A DNA stretch of 64,000 bases from Thalassospira sp. HF15 (GCF_011806525.1 NZ_JAAVKI010000003.1:1-64000); one strand, 5' to 3'. Counted from the first letter of the stretch, positions 9,867 to 19,635 are shown. A program made the numbers and translations. The notes: generated by a model from the letters alone, not told the origin.

Positions 9867-11117
9867 TTAGAAGCGGTTGACCCGAAATGGCTCAAGGTTA
9901 ATCGATGGCGCCTGCTCGGAAGCCATTTCGGCGACGATTTTTCCGGTCACGGCACCGGCAATCAATCCCTGATGACCATGCCCGAACGCATAAATTACAT
10001 TTCGATGACGCGGTGATCTATCAATCACTGGAATACTGTCAGGTGTTCCTGGGCGGTGCCCCATCCAGCGTTTGACATTTCGGGTTTCAAGCTTGGGGAA
10101 CATGTTTTCCGCAAGTTTCATCAAAATGTCTGCGCGCTTCATGTTTGCCGGTGCATCAAGCCCCGCAAATTCCACCGTCCCTGCCAGGCGCAAGCCTTCT
10201 TCCATTGGGGATGCGACAAATTTCCGGTCTGCAGAAATCGTCTGAATTCGAAGGCCGGTATCGGCCTCTGGAAGCATCACGTGATAACCGCGTTCACTTT
10301 CAAAAGGAACACGATCACCAATCTTGGCTGCCAGTTTTCCAGACCAAGCCCCCGCAGCCAACACAAACTTGTCGGCCTCATAAATTCCCTGATCCGTCTG
10401 AATCGCACGCGGGCCTTCCGGGCCAATGATAAAGCCTTGTGCTTTGGCTCGAATGAAACGAGCGCCCTTACGGGCTGCATTTTCCGCAAGCTTCGCAACA
10501 AGCCGCCCCGGATTGGGACATTGTCCCTGTTCAGGCAAGTAAAGCGCGCTTTTGAAGACAGATGACAATGCGGGTTCGAGCTCTCTTATTTCTCCGGCAT
10601 TAAGAAGATCCACCTGAACGCCATGTCGCCGGCGAAGATCGGTACTATAGGTGCTGTTGCGTGCACCATTTTCTGTTTCATATACGAACAATTGCCCCCG
10701 CTTTTGCAGTAGCTCTTCGCATCCTGCCTCACGGACCAGCGGTTCGTAACATTCAAATGTGTAACGATGCAGGTCTCGCATCGCCTGTGAAATCTCTTCA
10801 ACACGCCACTTGCGACTGGCCGCCACAAAACGCAGCAACCAGGGCAGGGCGTGGGGTAGATATGCAAGACGCACGAACAACGGTCCCTCGGGGTCAAGGA
10901 GCCATTTGGGAACACTTTTGAGCAAACCCGGCATTGAGTTTGGAATACAGGAACCTGGGCAAATACCCCCTGCATTGCCATAGGAACACTGGTCTTCCGA
11001 TCCCGGCAATGCCGGGTCAATTACATCAACAGCGTATCCTTGCTTAAGCAGATAATTGGCTGTGCAACTGCCAATAATACCCGCACCAATGACGATAACC
11101 CGTTCAGAATTGCTCAT
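9867..11117 (-). CDS. DadA-type FAD-dependent D-amino acid dehydrogenase
   Basis: 416 residues. The Rossmann FAD motif VIGAGIIGSCTANYLLKQG is at residues ~9-27, and the DAO C-terminal motif FGHGHQGLIAGAVTGK lies near 375-390. The length fits DadA and D-hydroxyproline dehydrogenase (HypO) relatives. These inner-membrane-associated flavoproteins oxidise D-amino acids to imino/2-oxo acids and pass electrons to the respiratory chain. In the same operon is a proline racemase/hydroxyproline epimerase-like enzyme, which pairs naturally with a D-specific dehydrogenase: the epimerase would make the D-isomer and this enzyme oxidise it. The HypD deaminase of the classical 4-hydroxyproline route is not visible, so the substrate stays open. 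ATG at 11117, 27 bp after the aldolase stop. Confidence 0.8.
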   Translation of the reverse strand: MSNSERVIVIGAGIIGSCTANYLLKQGYAVDVIDPALPGSEDQCSYGNAGGICPGSCIPNSMPGLLKSVPKWLLDPEGPLFVRLAYLPHALPWLLRFVAASRKWRVEEISQAMRDLHRYTFECYEPLVREAGCEELLQKRGQLFVYETENGARNSTYSTDLRRRHGVQVDLLNAGEIRELEPALSSVFKSALYLPEQGQCPNPGRLVAKLAENAARKGARFIRAKAQGFIIGPEGPRAIQTDQGIYEADKFVLAAGAWSGKLAAKIGDRVPFESERGYHVMLPEADTGLRIQTISADRKFVASPMEEGLRLAGTVEFAGLDAPANMKRADILMKLAENMFPKLETRNVKRWMGHRPGTPDSIPVIDRSPRHRNVIYAFGHGHQGLIAGAVTGKIVAEMASEQAPSINLEPFRVNRF

Positions 11118-11144
11118 GGTCTTGCATACCTGTTCACAGAACGC

Positions 11145-11918
11145 TTAGGCGATTGGTTGGCCGGCACGGAATGCCGGAAGTGCCTGGGAGACCGCCTGCT
11201 GCAGCATGCGGAAGTCAGACAGGAACGCCATGAAACGGTACCCCATTTCACGCATTTCCACGCCATACTCGACAGACCCGCAATGGATGCCTGGAATGAC
11301 GTCCGTTTTCTTGCAGGTTTCAGCAATGTATTTGATTGCGTCATAAACCTTCGGGAAACGCGGATCGAAGCCAGCACTTTCGCCCATACTCAACGACAGA
11401 TCGGACGGACCAACGAAGATCGCGTCGAGTTCCGGCGTTTTGAGGATATCTTCAAGATTATTGACGGCTTCTTCGGTCTCGATCATCGCCATCGTAATGA
11501 TGGTCTTGTTGGCTTCCTTAATGTAATCGGAACCACCATAAAGAGATGCACGAAGGGGACCGGCACTGCGGGTACCGACCGGAGCATAACGGCATGCTTT
11601 GACAAAAGCTTCTGCCTCGGCGCGGGTATTTACCATCGGGCAAATCACACCATAAGCACCGGCATCAAGAACCTTGCCGATAATGGCCGGATCGTTCCAC
11701 GGCACACGCACCATTGGCGTGGTGTTCGTGGTTGAAATTGCCTGCAGCATCGGCAGCGCATCGACATAATCGGTAGCACCGTGCTGAAGGTCGATCGTCA
11801 GAGCGTCCCAGCCCTGTTGAGCCATCAGTTCAGCAGATACAGAAGACGGAATACCAAGCCAGCCGGTAATGACTTCGCCACCTTCGGACCAGATTGTTTT
11901 TACACGATTTTCACGCAT
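11145..11918 (-). CDS. HpcH/HpaI-family class II pyruvate aldolase
   Basis: 257 residues, the usual size for HpaI, GarL and RhmA aldolases. Conserved pieces: GWDALTIDLQHGATDY (base His), PMVRVPW (Arg), MIETEEAV (metal Glu) and VGPSDLSLSMG (metal Asp). These divalent-metal enzymes cleave 4-hydroxy-2-oxoacids to pyruvate plus an aldehyde such as succinic semialdehyde, tartronate semialdehyde or glyoxylate. ATG at 11918 follows AAAAGGAGAA. It lies 13 bp after the GMC oxidoreductase gene and before the FAD dehydrogenase. With two ALDHs, an oxidoreductase and glycerate kinase nearby, an aldehyde or glyoxylate-type product that reaches glycerate is plausible. The substrate cannot be read from sequence. 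Confidence 0.85.
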   Translation of the reverse strand: MRENRVKTIWSEGGEVITGWLGIPSSVSAELMAQQGWDALTIDLQHGATDYVDALPMLQAISTTNTTPMVRVPWNDPAIIGKVLDAGAYGVICPMVNTRAEAEAFVKACRYAPVGTRSAGPLRASLYGGSDYIKEANKTIITMAMIETEEAVNNLEDILKTPELDAIFVGPSDLSLSMGESAGFDPRFPKVYDAIKYIAETCKKTDVIPGIHCGSVEYGVEMREMGYRFMAFLSDFRMLQQAVSQALPAFRAGQPIA

Positions 11919-11931
11919 GGAAATTCTCCTT

Positions 11932-13620
11932 TTACGAATTCAAAATGAGGTCAGCGGCCTTCTCGGCCATTGCAATCGTTGTAATGTTTGTGTTGGCGCT
12001 GATAATCGAGGGCATGGAAGAAGCATCCACCACCCGAAGACCGGAAACACCCCGCACACGGCACTTTGCATCCAGAACAGCCATCGGATCGTCATCGCGC
12101 CCCATCCGGCAGGTTCCTGAAACATGCCAGCCCGACCAGACTGACTCTCGAACCCAGTCGGCAATCACGTCATCATCACGGATCATTTGACGAATACTGT
12201 CACCGGTCCCAAACTTGTGCCTCAACAAGGTTTCCCGGAAGAAAGGCGCATAGTCGAACAGGAAGGAGGCCGTCCCCGTTTTCATCCAGTTGGAAAACTT
12301 CCGCACGCTTAATGCACGTGCCTCGTCGGTGTAACCGGCAAGAAACCACGTATTGACGTGCGCATTAACCTTTGGAGATTGGGCAATCCGGTACAACCGT
12401 TTGAACCCGTCGACAAGACGCGAAAGATCGCGAGAATCTGACACCAAATTCAAATCGACCAGTGGCTCATCTTCGGCATTGGGAGTCTTCAGTTTAACTG
12501 TCCCGGTCGAGTAGGACTTGTTCACACAAACATTCAACGCGCCCATCGCCTTCCCAAGGGGATGCCAACCAGCACGGTTAACCGGCATGATGAACATATC
12601 CCCCTTCGGACAATCATCGATGTTCGATGAGTAACGGGTCCCAAGGAAGATGTGACGCCGCTGCCCCGGTCGCAGACGCGCGCTTTTGCGGAAATGTGCG
12701 CCGAATGCAAGATGCGGGTGATCGGTCAGATTTTCTCCAACACCCGGCAAATCAACAACCGGCTTGATGCCCAGTTTCTGCAACTGATTGCCCGGACCGA
12801 TACCTGCACGCATCAGGATGGCTGGTGAATGCAATGCCCCGGCAGAAACAATCACTTCATAGGCAGAATACGAGTTCACAACACCATTAAGACGAACCTT
12901 CACACCGGTGACCGCGTTGCCTTCAACGATCAGACTTTCGACGAACGCGCCCGAGAAAATGTGCAGGTTTTCGCGCGCACGTACTTTTTCGGTCAGGTAA
13001 CCAACCGCAGTCGAGACCCTGCGGTCATTTTCATTCGACAACGGCATGGGATAAGAACCATCCTCGGTCCCACCGTTATAGTCTTCGCCATAAGGTAGCT
13101 CGTCCTTTACCGCGTCGAGAACCGATTTGGTAAAGCCCGCCCATTCTTTGGGGAACACACGACGGATCGGGATTGGCCCCTTGTCGTTATGCATTTCCCC
13201 GCCGAAATCCTGATCGCGTTCAAGTTTCTTGAGATAGGGGAAAAACCCATCCCATCCCCAACCGGTCGCGCCAAGTTTTTCCCATTCGTCATAGTCGGTC
13301 GGCAGGCCACGTACAGCAAACTGTCCGTTGATGCTTGAACCGCCACCCATGACTTTCGCCTGTTCCAGCTTCGAGGTCTTTGCAACCGTCGAGTTCTGTT
13401 TGGGCGAACGGGTATAGACACGAAGCTTTTCCCAGTGGAAACGCGGATCGAAATAAGACAGACCCGGATAGCTGTCAGAAATGACATCTGGAACGGCGTC
13501 CGGTGGGGTATCTGGCCCTGCTTCGAACAGGGCAACCTGTTTGGTCCCTGTTTCTGACAGGCGGCTCGCAAGGACGGCTCCGGCAGAGCCGCCTCCCACG
13601 ATTATGAAATCGTATTTCAT
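11932..13620 (-). CDS. GMC-family FAD alcohol oxidoreductase (choline dehydrogenase-like)
   Basis: 562 residues. The N-terminal FAD motif DFIIVGGGSAGAVLASRLSE, the GMC signatures around KVMGGGSSINGQ and SAGALHSPAILMRAGIGPG, and the C-terminal catalytic His in HVSGTCRMG are all present, so the enzyme should be active. The family oxidises primary alcohols or polyols to aldehydes. Without a helical ER or choline-specific context it should not be called BetA. The ATG at 13620 follows AGGTGA about 8 bp upstream; a GTG four codons earlier is possible. Downstream of an ALDH in the same operon (18-bp gap), an alcohol to aldehyde to acid relay is likely. Confidence 0.85.
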   Translation of the reverse strand: MKYDFIIVGGGSAGAVLASRLSETGTKQVALFEAGPDTPPDAVPDVISDSYPGLSYFDPRFHWEKLRVYTRSPKQNSTVAKTSKLEQAKVMGGGSSINGQFAVRGLPTDYDEWEKLGATGWGWDGFFPYLKKLERDQDFGGEMHNDKGPIPIRRVFPKEWAGFTKSVLDAVKDELPYGEDYNGGTEDGSYPMPLSNENDRRVSTAVGYLTEKVRARENLHIFSGAFVESLIVEGNAVTGVKVRLNGVVNSYSAYEVIVSAGALHSPAILMRAGIGPGNQLQKLGIKPVVDLPGVGENLTDHPHLAFGAHFRKSARLRPGQRRHIFLGTRYSSNIDDCPKGDMFIMPVNRAGWHPLGKAMGALNVCVNKSYSTGTVKLKTPNAEDEPLVDLNLVSDSRDLSRLVDGFKRLYRIAQSPKVNAHVNTWFLAGYTDEARALSVRKFSNWMKTGTASFLFDYAPFFRETLLRHKFGTGDSIRQMIRDDDVIADWVRESVWSGWHVSGTCRMGRDDDPMAVLDAKCRVRGVSGLRVVDASSMPSIISANTNITTIAMAEKAADLILNS

Positions 13621-13638
13621 GATTTTCGTCACCTATAA

Positions 13639-15114
13639 TCAGGCGTAATTGACCCAAACCGCTTTCTGGCGCATGAATTCCTGGAAGCCTTCGCGTCCCA
13701 TGTCCTTGCCAAAACCGGATCCCTTGAACCCGCCTGCGGTATAGGTGAATTCCGGACCACGGCCATGTTGGTTCACAAAGACCATTCCGGCCTCAATACC
13801 GTCAGCTGCTTTCAGTGCTTTCTGCAGGTTGGTGGTATGGACACTTGCCGCGAGGCCATAAACCGGGTGCTGCGACTTGGAAATGCCTTCTTCAAGATCG
13901 TCAAAGGTTTCAAATGTCGCTACCGGACCAAAGAATTCATCCGTAAAGCCGACATTGTCATAGGAAACATTCTCAAGCAGGGTCGGCGCATAGAAACAGC
14001 CTGAATTGCTCTCAAGACCGTTGCCCCCCTGAACAATGCTGCCCCCTTGGGCGACGGTCTGCTGTACCAAACCATCAATACGATCGAACTGTTTGCGGCT
14101 GATAATCGGTGCAAAATCGGTGTTTGCATCCCATGTCGGCCCAGGCTTGATCGCCTTCATAATATCAACGATACGCTCACGCAGTTCATCAGCAATCGAA
14201 CGCTCTACAATCAGGCGTGAACCAAGGGTGCAGACCTGACCTGCATTAACCATAAAGGCACCTGCAACACGCTTGGCGACGGCATCCATTTCACCGGCGT
14301 CAGCAAGAACAAGCTGCGGGCTTTTGCCACCAAGTTCGAGCGTGACCGGCTTGATACCCGACTGTGCTGCAAGCGACATGATCGCAGCACCGGTCTGTGT
14401 CGAGCCAGTAAAGGAAATCATCTTGATATCAGGATGCTTGACGATCGCCGCACCGGTCGTATGACCCAAACCATTAACTACGTTGAGAAGACCACCAGGA
14501 ACACCAGCTTTCGCAGCCAGATCGGCGAGCGCGAGCAAACTATGCGGCGTCAGTTCCGAGGTTTTCATGACAATCGCATTGCCCGCAGCCAAAGCTGCAG
14601 CAAATTTCCACGTCGCCGTAATCATCGGGAAGTTCCACGGAACAATTGCTCCGACAATTCCGTAAGGTTCGAAGTCGAGATAGCTCAGGGTATTTTCCTG
14701 AGTCGCCGTTACAGAACCCTCAACCTTGTCGCAGAATTCCGCAAAATATCTGATCACGCCGGCGGTTCTGACAGCGTCGCCACCGACCGTCATCGAGACA
14801 AGTCGACTTGACCCCATTGCCTCGAGCTTACCGAGATATTCGGCATTTTCTTCAACCAAATCAGCGAACTTCATAAGAACGGCCGTACGTTCACGCGGCG
14901 CAATCCCTGCCCAGTTGCTCTCGACAAGGGCTTTTTTGGCTGCCGCAACGGACTGTTCGACAGCGGCATCACCGCCATCGGTAATGGTCCCCATCGGCTG
15001 AAGGTCAGAGGGGCGAAGGACTTCAATTTCTTCGCCTGCGAGTTCAACGAACTTGCCGCCGATATGATGACCAGAAGGTACTTTGATTTCGCTCGGATCG
15101 AATGTGAAACTCAT
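13639..15114 (-). CDS. NAD(P)-dependent aldehyde dehydrogenase (operon copy)
   Basis: 491 residues, ALDH superfamily. Catalytic Glu260 is in TLELGGKSPQ and the nucleophile Cys295 in NAGQVCTLGSR. The NAD-site motif VPWNFPM and FTGST complete the fold. ATG at 15114 with AAGGATA upstream. It begins 154 bp after the ABC ATPase gene, a gap that holds no other gene, and ends 18 bp before the GMC gene. Likely oxidises the aldehyde produced by the neighbouring alcohol oxidoreductase or aldolase. Not clearly orthologous to any named ALDH; a betaine/phenylacetaldehyde-like branch is possible. Confidence 0.87.
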   Translation of the reverse strand: MSFTFDPSEIKVPSGHHIGGKFVELAGEEIEVLRPSDLQPMGTITDGGDAAVEQSVAAAKKALVESNWAGIAPRERTAVLMKFADLVEENAEYLGKLEAMGSSRLVSMTVGGDAVRTAGVIRYFAEFCDKVEGSVTATQENTLSYLDFEPYGIVGAIVPWNFPMITATWKFAAALAAGNAIVMKTSELTPHSLLALADLAAKAGVPGGLLNVVNGLGHTTGAAIVKHPDIKMISFTGSTQTGAAIMSLAAQSGIKPVTLELGGKSPQLVLADAGEMDAVAKRVAGAFMVNAGQVCTLGSRLIVERSIADELRERIVDIMKAIKPGPTWDANTDFAPIISRKQFDRIDGLVQQTVAQGGSIVQGGNGLESNSGCFYAPTLLENVSYDNVGFTDEFFGPVATFETFDDLEEGISKSQHPVYGLAASVHTTNLQKALKAADGIEAGMVFVNQHGRGPEFTYTAGGFKGSGFGKDMGREGFQEFMRQKAVWVNYA

Positions 15115-15268
15115 AGTAGATATCCTTTCGAACCAAAAAGGGTTCGTTAGTAGTGGCTTCGTCTTGCGCAACACGTTCGGTGCAGACGCGGCTTCCCGAT
15201 CTGTCGAGAAACTCGATCAGTTCAACGGTACTGAATAAGGTGATGCAAACCTGCTCGGACTTGGCCTT

Positions 15269-16141
15269 TTATTCGGCTTGCTCGGATTGTTTTGCTTCAA
15301 GAAACGGCCTGAGCAAATCTGCAGAATCATGGAACCGTTCGACAAAACTTTTCAGTCGCGGGTGCTTTGGATGGAGAAGAACCTCCGATGGCGGGCCCTG
15401 CTCAGCGATGACACCCTGATCCAGGAACACAACGCGGTCGGCGACTTCATACGCAAACCCGATTTCGTGGGTAACGATCACCATGGTCATGCCGGTCTCA
15501 GCCAGGCTTTCCATAGCTTTCATTACTTCGCCAACCAACTCCGGATCCAGAGCGGAGGTCGGTTCATCAAACAGCATCACTTTGGGATCCATCGCCATGC
15601 CACGTGCGATGGCAACACGCTGTTGCTGACCACCCGAAAGCTGGCGAGGGTATTTGTTCCCGTGCTCAGCAAGCCCCATCGAAGCAAGAAGTTCTTCAGC
15701 ACGCTCTCTTGCCTGCTTTTTATCTTGCTTCTTGACGGTAACAGGGCCCTCCATGATGTTTTCGATCGCAGTCATATGAGGAAACAGGTTGAACTGCTGG
15801 AACACCATGCCGGTTTTCGAACGAATACGGTTGACCTCTGCTTTGGGAATTTCCATATGCCCGTTGCCGCTTTCCTCGGCATGAAACAGAACGTCACCAT
15901 CGATCACAATGCTTCCGCTGCTTGGCTGGTTCAGCAGATTGATGCAGCGCAGTAACGATGTCTTGCCTGAACCGCTGCTGCCAATCAGCACAACAACTTC
16001 ACCCTCGGCAACCTCGAGATCGACGCCAAACAGAACCTGTTTGGCTCCGTATTTCAAACAGATGTCATCAAGGCGGAGGAAGTCGCGTTTTTCCCCTGTT
16101 TTCGTCTTGGGTGCAGTTTTTCCGTGTGGGGCGCTATTCAT
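15269..16141 (-). CDS. Polar amino acid ABC transporter ATPase
   Basis: 290 residues. Walker A GSSGSGKT (~54-61), Q-loop in [12 protein letters not shown], signature LSGGQQQR, Walker B VMLFDEP and switch His in VTHE are all intact. [13 protein letters not shown] is characteristic of the GlnQ/HisP/AapP group. A ~25-residue hydrophilic N-terminal leader is longer than usual. Its ATG overlaps the permease stop by 4 bp (translational coupling). It forms one uptake system with the permease and binding protein upstream; with the epimerase in the same operon the substrate is probably an amino acid such as a hydroxyproline or another cyclic/hydroxy amino acid (inference). Confidence 0.9.
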   Translation of the reverse strand: MNSAPHGKTAPKTKTGEKRDFLRLDDICLKYGAKQVLFGVDLEVAEGEVVVLIGSSGSGKTSLLRCINLLNQPSSGSIVIDGDVLFHAEESGNGHMEIPKAEVNRIRSKTGMVFQQFNLFPHMTAIENIMEGPVTVKKQDKKQARERAEELLASMGLAEHGNKYPRQLSGGQQQRVAIARGMAMDPKVMLFDEPTSALDPELVGEVMKAMESLAETGMTMVIVTHEIGFAYEVADRVVFLDQGVIAEQGPPSEVLLHPKHPRLKSFVERFHDSADLLRPFLEAKQSEQAE

Positions 16142-16794
16142 TTTACATTCATCCCACTTTGTTCGAGTTTACGGGCAAGCAAGGTCAGCGGCACAAGAAG
16201 GATCAGGAACATAGCACCGATGGCGGTGTAGATTTCCATGGGGCGATAGGTAAAGCTACTGATATAGCTTGCTTGATAGAGAAGATCGGGCACCGTGATG
16301 ATTGAAAGCAGGGTCGTGTTCTTCATCTGGATAATCGATTGCCCTGCAAGAGGCGGGATCATCCGACGCAATGCCTGTGGCAGAATTACACGGAACATGC
16401 GCTGCTTATAGGACATGCCCAGCGCGGTTGCTGCATCAGTCTGCCCGGGATCAATGGACTGAATACCTGCACGCAGAATCTCGGCGTAAAAGGATGCTAC
16501 ATAACAGCTCAGACCAATAAAACCGGCCCATCCCTTGGTAATGTTAATACCAAGGAAAATCGGCAACGCGAAATAGACCCAAAGCAGGATCACCAAAAGG
16601 GGAATATTTCGGAAGAATTCGACATAGATGCGTCCAAGAAATGCCAGAATCCTTGAAGAACTGAGCTGCATCAAACCAACTATCAGACCGATCAGAAGGC
16701 CGGCAGCAATCGTGATTACCGTGTAATAAAGGGTAATCAGCAAGCCTTCCCAGATCAGGTGCGCGTTGTTTGTCACAACGGAAAAATCGAACAT
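16138..16794 (-). CDS. Polar amino acid ABC transporter permease
   Basis: 218 residues with five or so membrane segments and the EAA-type loop ([20 protein letters not shown]) that docks on the ATPase. [11 protein letters not shown] is a typical His/Glu/Gln permease motif. ATG at 16794 follows GGAAAGGATAAAC. Only one permease gene is present, so the channel is presumably a homodimer, as in single-permease PAAT systems. Bases 16795-16913 separate it from the binding protein and hold no gene. Confidence 0.88.
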   Translation of the reverse strand: MFDFSVVTNNAHLIWEGLLITLYYTVITIAAGLLIGLIVGLMQLSSSRILAFLGRIYVEFFRNIPLLVILLWVYFALPIFLGINITKGWAGFIGLSCYVASFYAEILRAGIQSIDPGQTDAATALGMSYKQRMFRVILPQALRRMIPPLAGQSIIQMKNTTLLSIITVPDLLYQASYISSFTYRPMEIYTAIGAMFLILLVPLTLLARKLEQSGMNVK

Positions 16795-16913
16795 GTTTAT
16801 CCTTTCCGGCGCAGATAACTGCACCCGGTTGGCAACAAATAGTCACGGAGGGTCGCGGCGACGCTTTTTGGTGGCGCAAGGGAGCGAACAACGTCGCCGC
16901 GACGAGGTATTTA

Positions 16914-17771
16914 TTAGAAGGAGAAGCCTTCCGGCAGCAATTTGCTGAGATCAATGCCACGAGCAGTCCATGCGTCACGCAATTTGCTCTGTGCGAGACC
17001 AAGTGAACGCTGCTGCTGGATCCAGTTCGTTAGCACATTGATATAACCGGCATTTCCCGGCTGGCGCGCTACGGCGAGAGTTGCCGGGTTACGCAACATC
17101 GGCTCCGGGATTGATACTTTTCCAATACCCTGCTGTGCAATCTGCGCTGCATCGAAAACCGAGAAAACCACGGCATCGGCACGACCGGTTTGAAGCTCCA
17201 TAATCGCAAGGTTACGGTCTTCAACAGGAACGACAGTGGCATTCGGCAGAAGGTTCTCTGCAACAACCTGCATCGTGCTCCCTTTTTGGACAACAACCTG
17301 CTTTTCAGGATTGTTCAGCTCTTCCCAGTTGGTAACTTCTTTGCCTTCCGGTGTCAGAACAGCCCATGCATCAATGAAAAGTGGCTCCCAAAGATAATCA
17401 ACGACCATCCCGCGTTGCGGGTTCGGGTTCACGCCAATCGCGATATCAAGCTTACCCGACTGGAAATCAGCAGCGAGGTTTCCCCAGGTCGTTTCAACCA
17501 GTTCAGCCTCAACGCCAAGCGTTGCTGCAATTTCCTTGAGAAACTCGACATAGAAACCGCCCCATTCGCCGGTTTCACGGTCTTTGATATAGCCGGGCTC
17601 TTCACCGGTCATAACCGGTACCTTCAGAACGCCGATTTCACGAATTTGGTTTAACACTGCCGAAGGATTATCATCAGCCGAGGCAACCGATGGAGTACTC
17701 GCGATTGCAAGGCCCACGAACAAGGTCGCAAGAAAATTGCGAAAGTTTAATTTCAGCCCTGATAGTTTCAT
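16914..17771 (-). CDS. Amino acid ABC transporter periplasmic binding protein (family 3)
   Basis: 285 residues. A Sec signal peptide ends near SVASADDNP (~residue 33). The family 3 core shows GVLKVPV, GFYVEFLKEIAATLGVEAELV and LDIAIGVNPNPQRG. The ATG at 17771 has AGAGGA about 8 bp upstream and gives a cleaner signal peptide than the start seven codons earlier. It captures the substrate for the adjacent permease/ATPase. It lies 30 bp after the epimerase gene. The ligand is not predictable, but absence of an Asp/Glu-specific pattern leaves proline-like or hydroxy amino acids open. Confidence 0.88.
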   Translation of the reverse strand: MKLSGLKLNFRNFLATLFVGLAIASTPSVASADDNPSAVLNQIREIGVLKVPVMTGEEPGYIKDRETGEWGGFYVEFLKEIAATLGVEAELVETTWGNLAADFQSGKLDIAIGVNPNPQRGMVVDYLWEPLFIDAWAVLTPEGKEVTNWEELNNPEKQVVVQKGSTMQVVAENLLPNATVVPVEDRNLAIMELQTGRADAVVFSVFDAAQIAQQGIGKVSIPEPMLRNPATLAVARQPGNAGYINVLTNWIQQQRSLGLAQSKLRDAWTARGIDLSKLLPEGFSF

Positions 17772-17801
17772 GTTATTTATCCTCTTGATCATAGAGTGTG
17801 C

Positions 17802-18794
17802 CTAACGGCACAGGAATCCGAGAGAGAGTGGCTCCTCTTTCTCGAACAAGATGGTCGCAGTCGAGGTTATGAAGGCTTTGCCTTCGACCTCGACTACCAT
17901 CTCCTCCTTCTGTCCGGCATTGCTGCCGCCAGAATACCTTGCGGTGAATTCAACACCGAAGAGGTTGTGTGCGTGATACGCATCGTTTTTATTAAGCTTT
18001 CCTTGACTCACCAACTGCATGTAGCGTGCTGATGTCCCCGTCCCACACGGGGAGCGGTCAAATTTGTTACGTTCCAGAACCAGAAAGTGCGTACTGCTCG
18101 CCGGACTATCCTCACGATAGAACAGCACACTTGGTGCTGGCCGCCCCTCATATTGCGGACGACCACTGATCACTTTTTTAATTTCAGCTTTCAGACGCGC
18201 GCCAACAGCCAGAAGATCCGAAACATTGTTCGGATCAAGATCAAGCCCCATTGAACTGGCATCAACAAGGGCGTACCACATTCCGCCATATATAAGGTCG
18301 GCCTTGACGTCGCCATACTCACCAAAGGGAATGGACAGCCCCTCATCGCCCCAAAAACAAGGGACATTCCTTAGACGCACCGATAAAAGCTCGCCATCAT
18401 CGCCCCAAGCCAAATAGGCAGTAACAATCCCCGCTGGCGTTTCAAGCGTAAAACTGTCCCCGTGTTCAGGGGTCAACTGTCCCGTGAAGGCCAGGGTCTT
18501 GGCATAGCCGATCGTTCCATGCCCGCACATATCAAGGTACACATAAGATGAGATAAAGAAGGCGCCAAAGTCTGCGACTTTCGACGGCACCGGAACCAAA
18601 CCGACCATGGCCGCATGACCACGCGGCTCCTGTAACAAGCCCCCGCGTAATTCATCATGATGTGCGCGGAAATAGTCGCGCTGTTCACGAACAGTCTCAC
18701 CTTCCAGGCGTGGAACACCAGAAAGCACAACCCGGGTCGGGTGCCCGGCAGTATGACTATCGATGACGTTAAAAGCACTCGCAATCACAGTCAT
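17802..18794 (-). CDS. Proline racemase-family epimerase (hydroxyproline 2-epimerase-like)
   Basis: 330 residues. The family uses two opposed cysteines to remove and add the alpha proton. Both are present: Cys90 in DMCGHGTIG and Cys250 in RSPCGTGTSA. Thr in the second place would mark trans-3-hydroxyproline dehydratase, so this one should be an epimerase or racemase. The N-terminus IDSHTAGHPTRVV is standard. The ATG at 18794 overlaps the GntR stop by 4 bp, so the regulator and enzyme are coupled. Downstream are an amino acid ABC transporter and a DadA-type dehydrogenase, which suits conversion of an imported L-amino acid to its D-form. Free proline versus 4-hydroxyproline as substrate cannot be told by eye. 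Confidence 0.87.
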   Translation of the reverse strand: MTVIASAFNVIDSHTAGHPTRVVLSGVPRLEGETVREQRDYFRAHHDELRGGLLQEPRGHAAMVGLVPVPSKVADFGAFFISSYVYLDMCGHGTIGYAKTLAFTGQLTPEHGDSFTLETPAGIVTAYLAWGDDGELLSVRLRNVPCFWGDEGLSIPFGEYGDVKADLIYGGMWYALVDASSMGLDLDPNNVSDLLAVGARLKAEIKKVISGRPQYEGRPAPSVLFYREDSPASSTHFLVLERNKFDRSPCGTGTSARYMQLVSQGKLNKNDAYHAHNLFGVEFTARYSGGSNAGQKEEMVVEVEGKAFITSTATILFEKEEPLSLGFLCR

Positions 18795-19474
18795 GAAGCA
18801 GCATCCTCGAAAGACTCACGAACGGTGTCACGTGTCGTCTTCCAAATTTTACTGATAATCTCTCTCGTCAATTGCTTCGCAGCAACGCCATCACCTTCAA
18901 TGATCGCATCATAAATCCTACGCGTGTCATCAAGAGTAAGATCCAGAATACCCTGCCTTTGTGAGTAGGCATGGAAGCGATAGCGTAAGGCCTGCTTGTC
19001 CAAACTCTCCAGCAACCTGATCAATGTCTTATTGTCAGCCGTGCGGTAGGTCAGCATCGACCCCTCGACATCTGTCAGAAAGAATGCGTGGGCATCGCCA
19101 TCTTTTTGTGCCTGTTCAAGACGCTTGAACAGGTCATTAAACTTTGCCTTTTCCTCTGGCGCATCAGCCAGTGCCGCTTGCTCAGCGGCAAGCCCCTCCA
19201 GCTCAATACGGCACAAAGAAAGCTCGTCAAAGTCTCGCACCGACAGCGGCGACACCCAAATGCCTTTACGTGGCTCTCGTACAATAAGCCCGTCCTGCGC
19301 CAACATACGAATGGCCTCCCTGACAGGAGAACGGCTTACCCCGTGCCTCTCAACCAATTCCTCTTCGGTCAGCCGCTGCATCGGGCGCAACCGACCAAAA
19401 ATAATATCGGCCTCAAGAAGGCTCGCGAGATTGTCCGAAATGGACGCTGATAAATTTTGATTTTGCACTAGCAT
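18791..19474 (-). CDS. GntR/FCD-family transcriptional regulator
   Basis: 227 residues. The N-terminal winged HTH is clear (LTEEELVERHGVSRSPVREAIRMLAQDGL), followed by an all-helical FCD ligand domain with the metal-binding region including DVEGSML and an HxxY-like pair. FCD members sense organic or amino acids and usually repress. It heads the epimerase operon and faces the plus-strand ALDH, so it probably controls both. The ATG at 19474 has no recognisable ribosome site; a GTG three codons upstream is the alternative, and the message may be leaderless. Confidence 0.85.
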   Translation of the reverse strand: MLVQNQNLSASISDNLASLLEADIIFGRLRPMQRLTEEELVERHGVSRSPVREAIRMLAQDGLIVREPRKGIWVSPLSVRDFDELSLCRIELEGLAAEQAALADAPEEKAKFNDLFKRLEQAQKDGDAHAFFLTDVEGSMLTYRTADNKTLIRLLESLDKQALRYRFHAYSQRQGILDLTLDDTRRIYDAIIEGDGVAAKQLTREIISKIWKTTRDTVRESFEDAAS

Positions 19475-19635
19475 GATGTGCACAGTGTACTGTATACAAT
19501 CGACATGTCAATCGTTTGAATTTGAGAAGTGCAAAATGAGGCAAACAAGCACGCCCCTCTTTGCAAACTCTGCCCTCAAACGACAAAACCGGGGGAAAGC
19601 CTCGGTGCACGCCACCAAAATCTACGGAGACTTTA
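19475..19635. promoter_or_regulatory. Divergent promoter region with GntR-like operator candidate
   Basis: The 161 bp between the regulator and the divergent ALDH contains TGTATACA (19491-19498), a perfect 8-bp palindrome inside GTACTGTATACAAT, and GTGCAC (19478-19483) overlapping the regulator start region. FCD regulators often bind short palindromes like this. An autoregulated, divergent control region is inferred. Confidence 0.4.
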
